Assembly (NCBI GenBank): GCA_005883295.1
Contig: VAWV01000133.1
Location: 469 to 7,685, forward strand
Source: Actinomycetota bacterium
Lineage (GTDB): Bacteria > Actinomycetota > Thermoleophilia > Solirubrobacterales > Thermoleophilaceae
DNA length: 7,217 bases
Reading direction: 5' to 3'
Each line of letters begins with the position of its first letter. Within the stretch, counting starts at the first letter, position 1. Positions 1-4,480 of the stretch are shown here, piece by piece. The notes under the pieces were generated by a model. The model was not told where the DNA came from and searched no databases. It saw nothing but the letters and a program-made list of their open reading frames with translations. The translations under genes and the position numbers were made by a program.

Positions 1-1
1 C

Positions 2-1522
2 AGCCGGCTCCGCCGCCGCGCCGGCGGAGGGGGATGGGCATGGATCGTGGACCGGGTCCTGCGGCATCCCATGATCTCGGTCGTCGCCGCCGGCGGCCTG
101 CTGGTGGTCCTCGCGATCCCGGCCTTCAGCATGCACACCGTGGACACCGGCGTGAACGGGCTGCCGCCCCAGCTCGCCATCACCAAGACGCTCAAGCGCG
201 TCGAGCGTGAGTTCCCGGGCGGTCCGCTTCCCGCGCAGGTCGTCGTCCAGGCGAAGGACGTGAACGCGCCCGCCGTTCAGGCGGGCATCAAGCAGATCGA
301 GCTCGGAGCGCTCGGAACAGGGTTGATGCGCGAGCCGATCGAGGTCCGCGTGAACCGCGATCGCACGGTCGCCGTCGTCAGCGTCCCGCTCGCCGGCAAC
401 GGCACGGACTCGACCTCGAACCGCGCGCTCGCGGCGCTGCGGAACACCGTCCTGCCGCAGACCATCGAGAAGGTCCCGGGGGCGCAGGTGCACGTCGGCG
501 GGATGACGGCCGGCTCGCATGACTTCAACCGCCAGATGAAGTCGCGAGCGCCGTGGGTGTTCGCGTTCGTGCTCGGGCTGGCGTTCTGCCTGCTCATGGT
601 CACCTTCCGCTCGATCGTGATCCCGCTCAAGGCGATCGTCCTCAACCTGCTCTCGGTGGGCGCGGCGTACGGCGTCCTCGTCTGGGTCTTCCAGTACGGA
701 CACCTGCAGAAGGCGCTCGGCTTCAAGTCGAACGGGGGCGTCACGTCCTGGCTCCCGCTGTTCCTCTTCGTGATCCTCTTCGGGCTCTCGATGGACTACC
801 ACGTCCTGATCCTCTCGCGGGTCCGCGAGGCGTTCGATCGGGGAAGCCGGACGGAGGACGCGGTGGCGACCGGTATCAAGGCCACAGCCGGCGTTGTCAC
901 GAGCGCCGCCGCCGTGATGGTCGCGGTGTTCGGCATCTTCGCCACGCTGAGCTCGCTCGACTTCAAGATGATGGGCGTCGGGCTGGCCACTGCGGTCCTG
1001 ATCGACGCGACCATCGTGCGCGCCGTGCTTCTGCCGGCCACCATGAAGCTGCTCGGGGACTGGAACTGGTACCTGCCCAAGTGGCTCGAGTGGCTTCCGC
1101 ACGTGGCCCACGAGCCGGCCGCGGCCGTGGCGCTCGCGGCGTCCACTCCGGCTGGTGCCCCGGTGCCGGCCGGCGCCGCCGGCTCGCCCGCAGCCGGGAT
1201 CCTCGCCATCGAGGAGATCGAGGAGCGGGGCGGAATCCGGCTCCGGCTGGACGGCGAGCTCGACCTGGTCAGCGCGCCGTGGCTGGCTCGCCGCCTGGCG
1301 ACGGTCGAGGAGAGGGCACCGGCCCTCCTCCTGATCGACCTCCGCGATCTGACGTTCATGGACTCGTCAGGCCTCCGCGAGCTGTTCTCGGCTCAGCGGA
1401 GGGCGCGTGCGGCCGGACGCCGGCTCGTGCTCGTCAAGGGCTCCGCGCCGATCGACCGCGTGCTCGAGATGGTGCGCGCCGACGCGGCGATGGAGACCGT
1501 CGACGACCCGGCCGACGCCTAG
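2..1522 (+). CDS. MMPL/RND-family transporter, C-terminal half, fused to a STAS domain (5' partial)
   Basis: This is the C-terminal part of an MMPL-type proton-driven exporter of the inner membrane, a family that typically moves lipids or other hydrophobic compounds. The frame is open from base 2 to the TAG at 1520-1522 (506 codons), so the gene starts left of the window. The GTG at 47 is probably internal: the segment from it corresponds only to the second MMPL repeat, and no well-spaced ribosome binding site precedes it. Counting from base 2, membrane segments lie near residues 23-43, 184-204, 205-230, 249-273, 293-316 and 322-346, with an extracytoplasmic porter loop at about 45-180. The signature GLSMDYHVLILSRVREAF contains the Asp265-Tyr266 pair typical of MMPL proton relays. 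An Ala/Pro/Gly linker (about 371-398) leads to a STAS (anti-sigma factor antagonist-like) domain at about 399-500 with the DLTFMDSSGLRE motif, whose serines (455-456) include the site phosphorylated in SpoIIAA/RsbV proteins. The substrate is unknown, and the role of the STAS domain is inferred only. Confidence 0.88.
   Translation, partial: SRLRRRAGGGGWAWIVDRVLRHPMISVVAAGGLLVVLAIPAFSMHTVDTGVNGLPPQLAITKTLKRVEREFPGGPLPAQVVVQAKDVNAPAVQAGIKQIELGALGTGLMREPIEVRVNRDRTVAVVSVPLAGNGTDSTSNRALAALRNTVLPQTIEKVPGAQVHVGGMTAGSHDFNRQMKSRAPWVFAFVLGLAFCLLMVTFRSIVIPLKAIVLNLLSVGAAYGVLVWVFQYGHLQKALGFKSNGGVTSWLPLFLFVILFGLSMDYHVLILSRVREAFDRGSRTEDAVATGIKATAGVVTSAAAVMVAVFGIFATLSSLDFKMMGVGLATAVLIDATIVRAVLLPATMKLLGDWNWYLPKWLEWLPHVAHEPAAAVALAASTPAGAPVPAGAAGSPAAGILAIEEIEERGGIRLRLDGELDLVSAPWLARRLATVEERAPALLLIDLRDLTFMDSSGLRELFSAQRRARAAGRRLVLVKGSAPIDRVLEMVRADAAMETVDDPADA
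8..29. repeat. 8-bp inverted repeat inside the MMPL coding frame
   Basis: CTCCGCCG (8-15) and CGGCGGAG (22-29) are perfect inverse complements around a 6-nt loop. The repeat encodes part of an Arg/Gly-rich stretch between the two halves of the transporter. It may simply reflect GC-rich codon choice. No T-run follows it, so it does not look like a terminator. Confidence 0.4.
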
Positions 1523-1529
1523 ACGCCTA
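1514..1529. repeat. 8-bp tandem duplication GACGCCTA x2 at the convergent gene ends
   Basis: GACGCCTA occurs at 1514-1521 and again directly at 1522-1529. The first copy contributes the plus-strand transporter stop (TAG 1520-1522). The second supplies the minus-strand glycosyltransferase stop (CTA on the plus strand, 1527-1529). The entire gap between the two reading frames is 1523-1526. No room remains for a dedicated terminator, and I see no strong hairpin with a T-run here. Confidence 0.85.
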
Positions 1530-2843
1530 GGGCGGCAGCCCAGCCCACAGCGTCACGCGCGTGATGACGATGTAGGCCGTGAGCGCGAGCGCCGCCGCCC
1601 GCAGGCGGCTGTCCGCGGAGATCGCGGCGAGCGGAAGCAGCCAGGCCACGTACCACGGCAGGAGCCAAGCGCTCGCCACGAGCAGGGCGAACATCGTCCA
1701 CCCGGCGGCTGTGATCCAGTCCCCGCCGCGCCAGACGCGGCGCAGCATCAGGATCACGATGGCCGCCAGAGCCACCTCGGCCACGAGGCGGATCCCGTGC
1801 GTGAGCCCGCCGAAGCCGAGCAGCTTGCCGATCTGGTTCGGGACGCTGTAGACGGCGACCTCCTTCTGCTCCACCTTGAGGTCCTCGATGAAGCCGGCGG
1901 CGTGGGAGCCGAACCCCACGACGGCGACTACCGCGACGGCGGCCAGCGCGAGCAGCGTTCCGATCCCGAGCTCACGGCGGCGGCGTCCGTCGGAGCGGGC
2001 GAAGGCGAAGGCCAGCGGAAGCCCGATCGGGAGCTTCATCGCCGAGGCCACGACCAGTCCAGCGCTTCCCAGCCGATCGCGCCCCGCGATCAGCAGGTAG
2101 ACGGCGGCGGTGGCCACCGTGAGCACGAGGAAGTCGTTGTGGGCCCCGCCCACGCCGAACAGGAGCAGGGCGGGATTGAGGCCCACGAACAGGGCCGCCT
2201 TCAGCGGATCGCGGCCGAGGGCGGCTGCGCACCGCCAGACCAGCCAGATGGTCGCCAGGCTGCCCGCGGCCGCAAGGATCTTGAACGCCCACAGCCCTCC
2301 GGCGACCCCGAGCGGCACGAGCGCGTAGGCGATGAGCATGAAGACCGGCCCGTAGGGCGCCGGGAGGTCCGAGTGCCAGCGCCGGTACAGGTGCACCGAG
2401 TCGGGCGGGATGTGGGTAGAGGCCGGGGAGTAGGGGCTGATTCCGTGCCGCGTCCCGAGGCGGGCGAGGTCGATGTACCCGAAGACGTCGGTCGACACCA
2501 GTGGCGGGCCCAGGATGAAGAGCACGTGGAGCCCGACGATCGTGCCGACCGCGACGCGCATCGAGACGGCGTCGGCGCAGACCAGCACCAGCACGTACCC
2601 GGCGCACATGCCCACCAGGAGCCAGGCGAGCCCGTTGGGCGTGAGATCGATCTGGAGGCCGGAGAGCGGGCCGCGCAGCCAGTCCGGGTAGCGCAGCCTG
2701 GCGGCCGGGACGAGCACCCCCAGCCGTCCCTCCGCGCCCATGAAGACCAGGGCCGAGCTCGCCACCAGACCCGCCAGCCCGAGATACGCGACCCCCTCGC
2801 GGATCCGGCGGGAGCTCCACAACGGGGCAGCGACCGCCTCCAT
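1527..2843 (-). CDS. GT-C-fold polyprenyl-phosphate-sugar-dependent glycosyltransferase (MptA/B- or GT87-like)
   Basis: This 438-residue polytopic membrane protein probably transfers a sugar, likely mannose from polyprenyl-phosphomannose, to a glycan or glycolipid on the outer face of the membrane. About ten or more hydrophobic segments are visible, for example near residues 17-37, 71-92, 96-115, 165-181, 185-204, 235-253, 294-312, 353-367 and 379-407. The first large outer loop holds STDVFGYIDLARLGTRHGI (about 117-135), with Asp119 in the place of the GT-C catalytic Asp. It is followed by a WHSDLPAPYGPVF block (156-168), closely resembling MptA/MptB family proteins. NPALLLFGVGGAHNDFLV (223-240) and LLPWYVAWLLPL (394-405) are further family-like blocks. 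ATG 2841-2843 is taken as the start. It has no clear Shine-Dalgarno sequence, but TAGCCT lies 9 nt upstream, so the mRNA could be leaderless. The gene is divergent from recA and convergent with the transporter. Donor and acceptor sugars cannot be told from sequence. Confidence 0.82.
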   Translation of the reverse strand: MEAVAAPLWSSRRIREGVAYLGLAGLVASSALVFMGAEGRLGVLVPAARLRYPDWLRGPLSGLQIDLTPNGLAWLLVGMCAGYVLVLVCADAVSMRVAVGTIVGLHVLFILGPPLVSTDVFGYIDLARLGTRHGISPYSPASTHIPPDSVHLYRRWHSDLPAPYGPVFMLIAYALVPLGVAGGLWAFKILAAAGSLATIWLVWRCAAALGRDPLKAALFVGLNPALLLFGVGGAHNDFLVLTVATAAVYLLIAGRDRLGSAGLVVASAMKLPIGLPLAFAFARSDGRRRRELGIGTLLALAAVAVVAVVGFGSHAAGFIEDLKVEQKEVAVYSVPNQIGKLLGFGGLTHGIRLVAEVALAAIVILMLRRVWRGGDWITAAGWTMFALLVASAWLLPWYVAWLLPLAAISADSRLRAAALALTAYIVITRVTLWAGLPP

Positions 2844-2852
2844 CGTGGTTTG

Positions 2853-2858
2853 AGGCTA
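2853..2858 (-). promoter_or_regulatory. possible -10 element of the glycosyltransferase gene (leaderless promoter)
   Basis: On the minus strand TAGCCT lies 9 nt before the ATG. It fits the TAnnnT form of an actinobacterial -10 box and would put the transcription start within about 3 nt of the start codon. No convincing -35 hexamer is seen at 16-18 nt upstream. The absence of a Shine-Dalgarno sequence agrees with a leaderless mRNA. This is weak evidence from one short motif. Confidence 0.3.
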
Positions 2859-2924
2859 CAGCCGACTGATCACACGACCCCGCGCACACGCGGCCGCGGA
2901 ATCAGTCGCCTATGGCGGAGGGGG

Positions 2925-2938
2925 CGAACTTCTGTCCG
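2925..2938 (+). promoter_or_regulatory. LexA-binding SOS box upstream of recA
   Basis: CGAACTTCTGTCCG matches the Gram-positive/actinobacterial LexA operator CGAAC-N4-GTTCG at nine of its ten fixed positions, the exception being C for T at 2936. It ends 47 nt before the recA ATG. It would overlap the -35/spacer region of a promoter using TAGCTT (2949-2954) as -10 box, a suitable place for repression. LexA control of recA is well established in actinobacteria. The lexA gene itself is not in this window. Confidence 0.72.
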
Positions 2939-2941
2939 GCT

Positions 2942-2960
2942 CGACTCCTAGCTTGAGTCG
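2942..2960. repeat. inverted repeat between the SOS box and the recA ribosome binding site
   Basis: CGACTC (2942-2947) and GAGTCG (2955-2960) are perfect complements around the 7-nt CTAGCTT. The centre contains TAGCTT (2949-2954), a candidate recA -10 box. The repeat could therefore be a protein operator covering the promoter core, or a small hairpin if transcription starts further upstream. Confidence 0.45.
2949..2954 (+). promoter_or_regulatory. possible recA -10 element
   Basis: TAGCTT fits TAnnnT and would give a start near 2961 and a leader of about 25 nt carrying the AGGAG site. A poor -35 (CGAACT, 2925-2930, 18-nt spacer) coincides with the SOS box. The placement is plausible for a LexA-repressed promoter but is not strong by itself. 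Confidence 0.35.
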
Positions 2961-2972
2961 TTCGAATCGGAT

Positions 2973-2977
2973 AGGAG
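2973..2977 (+). promoter_or_regulatory. recA ribosome binding site
   Basis: AGGAG lies 8 nt before the ATG at 2986. This favours that ATG over the in-frame TTG at 2953, which lacks such a site and would add 11 residues not typical of RecA. Confidence 0.8.
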
Positions 2978-2985
2978 CCACCGAA

Positions 2986-4101
2986 ATGGACAAGGAACAG
3001 GAGAAGGCCGCCAAGGCGCGGGACGCCGCTCTGTCGGGCGCGCTCACGCAGATCGAGCGCACGTTCGGCAAGGGGTCGATCATGCGGATGGGGGACGAGG
3101 ACGCGGCGGTCAAGGTGTCCACCATCTCCACGGGCGCGCTGTCGCTCGATCTGGCGCTGGGTGTGGGCGGGCTGCCGCGCGGGCGGATCGTGGAGATCTT
3201 CGGCCCAGAGTCGTCTGGCAAGACCACGCTGCTCTACCACGTCCTGTCAGAGGCCCAGAAGGTCGGCGGCATCTGCGCGTTCATCGACGCCGAGCACGCG
3301 ATGGACCCGCTCTACGCCAAGCGCATCGGCGTGGACGTCGACGAGCTGCTGGTCTCCCAGCCCGACCACGGCGAGCAGGCGCTCGAGATCGCCGACCTCC
3401 TGATCCGCTCGGGCGCGATCGACGTCGTGGCGATCGACTCGGTGGCGGCGCTCACGCCGAAGGCCGAGCTGGAGGGCGCGATGGGCGACCAGACGGTCGG
3501 GCTCCAGGCGCGCATGATGAGCCAGGCGATGCGCAAGCTGGCGGGCAACCTGAACCGCACCAACACGATGTGCGTGTTCACCAACCAGATCCGCGAGAAG
3601 GTCGGGGTGATGTTCGGCTCCAACGAAACCCAGCCCGGCGGACGCGCGCTCAAGTTCTATTCCTCTCAGCGCCTCGACTTGCGTCGCATCGAGACGCTCA
3701 AGGACGGCACCGAGGCGGTCGGCAACCGCGTGCGGGTGAAGGTGGTCAAGAACAAGGTCGCGGCGCCATTCCGCCAGGCGGAGTTCGACATCGAGTACGG
3801 GCAGGGCATCTCGTCAGAGGGCTGCATCCTCGACCTGGCGCTGGAGCACAACCTCGTCCAGAAGTCCGGCTCGTTCTTCTCGTACGGCGACGAGCGCATC
3901 GGCCAGGGTCGCGGCAACGCCAAGGCGTTCCTGCGCGAGAACCCGGCGATGGCGAAGGAGATCGAGGAGAAGATCTACGCCACGCTGGGCATCGAGCCGG
4001 CCCGGCCGGCATCCGTCAGCCCGGTGACGGCGGAGGCGAATGCCGCGCCGGCGGACGCGAACGGCGGGCCGCCGGAGGCGGAGGCGGCGCAGGCCGCGTA
4101 G
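2986..4101 (+). CDS. recA: Recombinase RecA
   Basis: RecA forms ATP-dependent filaments on single-stranded DNA, carries out strand exchange, and stimulates LexA self-cleavage in the SOS response. The 371-residue protein has the full core. Walker A GPESSGKTT is at 73-81, the catalytic Glu103 lies in FIDAEHAMD, and Walker B VVAIDS is at 147-152 with Asp151. The L2-side block NQIREKVGVMFG starts at 200 and includes Gln201 (Gln194 in E. coli), followed by the ALKFYSSQRLDLRR region. All these positions are offset by 7 from E. coli, so no insertion or intein is present. The last 30-odd residues form an Ala/Pro/Glu-rich tail, the normal place for variability. The start is set by AGGAG at 2973-2977. 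A LexA-type box lies upstream. The next gene downstream is rny, 379 nt away, with no recX between. Confidence 0.98.
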   Translation: MDKEQEKAAKARDAALSGALTQIERTFGKGSIMRMGDEDAAVKVSTISTGALSLDLALGVGGLPRGRIVEIFGPESSGKTTLLYHVLSEAQKVGGICAFIDAEHAMDPLYAKRIGVDVDELLVSQPDHGEQALEIADLLIRSGAIDVVAIDSVAALTPKAELEGAMGDQTVGLQARMMSQAMRKLAGNLNRTNTMCVFTNQIREKVGVMFGSNETQPGGRALKFYSSQRLDLRRIETLKDGTEAVGNRVRVKVVKNKVAAPFRQAEFDIEYGQGISSEGCILDLALEHNLVQKSGSFFSYGDERIGQGRGNAKAFLRENPAMAKEIEEKIYATLGIEPARPASVSPVTAEANAAPADANGGPPEAEAAQAA

Positions 4102-4103
4102 GC

Positions 4104-4126
4104 CTGGCGCGGCGGCCGACCGCCAG
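4104..4126 (+). terminator. weak terminator-like hairpin after recA
   Basis: Just after the recA stop, CTGGCG (4104-4109) can pair with CGCCAG (4121-4126). Alternatively GGCGG (4111-4115) can pair with CCGCC (4120-4124) over a CCGA loop. There is no T-run behind it, so it would be a poor intrinsic terminator, though such I-shaped hairpins are often proposed as terminators in actinobacteria. Confidence 0.35.
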
Positions 4127-4237
4127 ATTCGACCCGGATCAGCCGGCCTCGCCCGCCCGTCTCACGCCTTGCGTCAAGGCCGCCCGAGGCGTACCCTTCC
4201 TAAAGGCGGCCGGAACGGCCGACGCGAGACGAACTTC

Positions 4238-4256
4238 CAGCAAACACGCTGTTTTT
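4238..4256 (+). terminator. short hairpin with T-run, possible weak terminator
   Basis: CAGC (4238-4241) pairs with GCTG (4248-4251) over a 6-nt loop and is followed directly by five T residues (4252-4256). An overlapping pairing AAACA/TGTTT (4242-4246 with 4250-4254) is also possible. The 4-bp stem is weak, and the T-run doubles as part of the TTGACG promoter element, so this is only a candidate end for read-through from recA. Confidence 0.25.
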
Positions 4257-4282
4257 GACGCGGGATAAGTAAGGGATAAGCT
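4255..4282 (+). promoter_or_regulatory. candidate rny promoter P1
   Basis: TTGACG (4255-4260) is a good -35 hexamer and TAAGCT (4277-4282) a fair TAnnnT -10 box, separated by 16 nt. Transcription would start near 4289, giving a leader of roughly 190 nt. The surrounding drop in GC content supports a promoter. The spacer and -10 box hold two copies of GGGATAAG. Confidence 0.45.
4262..4280 (+). repeat. GGGATAAG direct repeat within the rny promoter region
   Basis: GGGATAAG occurs at 4262-4269 and 4273-4280, exactly 11 bp apart, close to one helical turn. It sits inside the spacer and -10 box of candidate promoter P1. That spacing would suit a regulator binding the same face of the DNA, but chance duplication cannot be excluded. 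Confidence 0.5.
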
Positions 4283-4309
4283 TGACGAGACGACCATTCG
4301 AAGTGAGAT
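4282..4309 (+). promoter_or_regulatory. candidate rny promoter P2
   Basis: A second TTGACG (4282-4287) overlaps the end of the P1 -10 box. TGAGAT (4304-4309), 16 nt downstream, is a weak -10 box matching the first T and last AT of TATAAT. A start near 4316 would leave a leader of about 165 nt. It is weaker than P1. Confidence 0.3.
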
Positions 4310-4353
4310 CGGGACGCCCGGAGGGAGGTAGGTAAGGCGCTCCCAGTCACATC

Positions 4354-4375
4354 CGCGCGCGTCCACTCGCGCGCG
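4354..4375 (+). repeat. perfect CG-only hairpin in the rny leader
   Basis: CGCGCGCG at 4354-4361 and again at 4368-4375 flank the 6-nt loop TCCACT, giving a perfect 8-bp G:C stem. In RNA this would be very stable; as DNA the alternating CG tracts could take up Z-form. No T-run follows, so a terminator is unlikely. Confidence 0.6.
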
Positions 4376-4418
4376 CCCCGCTCTTAGAAACCCTCACGTC
4401 TTGCGGCAGCCGCGCCGT

Positions 4419-4447
4419 GTCGCTCGATAGCGACCTGCGGCCCGCAG
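4419..4447 (+). promoter_or_regulatory. adjacent hairpins in the rny 5' leader
   Basis: GTCGCT-CGAT-AGCGAC (4419-4434) is a perfect 6-bp stem with a 4-nt loop. It is followed at once by CTGCGG-C-CCGCAG (4435-4447), which can fold as a 4-bp stem with a 5-nt loop. A third possible pairing, CCAG (4451-4454) with CTGG (4463-4466), takes up the first bases of the Shine-Dalgarno sequence. Such structure could tune rny translation or mRNA stability; this is inference. Confidence 0.4.
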
Positions 4448-4464
4448 CGCCCAGCGCGGGCCCT

Positions 4465-4471
4465 GGAGGAG
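4465..4471 (+). promoter_or_regulatory. rny ribosome binding site
   Basis: GGAGGAG ends 9 nt before the ATG at 4481 and fixes the start so that translation begins directly with the N-terminal membrane helix. Its first two bases can also pair with an upstream CCAG. Confidence 0.75.
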
Positions 4472-4480
4472 AGCGGAGAG

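Larger units (their letters stand above)
4102..4480. other. 379-nt gene-free region between recA and rny
   Basis: I find no supported reading frame or recognised RNA gene here. The first 150 nt hold small inverted repeats: the hairpin after recA, GCCTT/AAGGC at 4166-4180, and two CGGCCG palindromes at 4207-4212 and 4216-4221. The middle (about 4238-4300) is distinctly richer in A/T and carries promoter-like elements. The last 160 nt are GC-rich with several hairpins leading into the rny ribosome binding site. No recX remnant could be recognised. Confidence 0.8.

Noticed and set aside
47..1522. Start of the MMPL-STAS gene at GTG 47
   Set aside because: The frame is open to the left edge, the protein from there is only the second half of an MMPL transporter, and the nearest purine-rich stretch (26-33) is about 13-14 nt from the GTG, too far for a normal ribosome binding site.
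553..1530. Second plus-strand frame overlapping the transporter
   Set aside because: The product is an Arg/Gly/Ala-rich frame-shifted reading of the MMPL-STAS gene.
1407..2951. Long plus-strand open frame (514 codons) opposite the glycosyltransferase
   Set aside because: Its product is low-complexity, rich in Arg, His, Gln and Pro, with no domain. It is a shadow of the GC-rich minus-strand gene, whose product has clear membrane segments and family motifs.
2953..2985. Upstream TTG start for recA adding 11 residues
   Set aside because: The ATG at 2986 has AGGAG at ideal spacing. The TTG lies within the inverted repeat and putative promoter, and the extra residues are unlike RecA N-termini.
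4207..4221. CGGCCG-GAA-CGGCCG as terminator or operator
   Set aside because: Both arms are self-complementary GC palindromes with a 3-nt spacer and no T-run. Such motifs are expected by chance in DNA of this composition.
4230..4243. Second SOS-like box (CGAACTTC) before rny
   Set aside because: It shares the left half with the recA box, but the right half (GTTCG-like) is absent at the required spacing.
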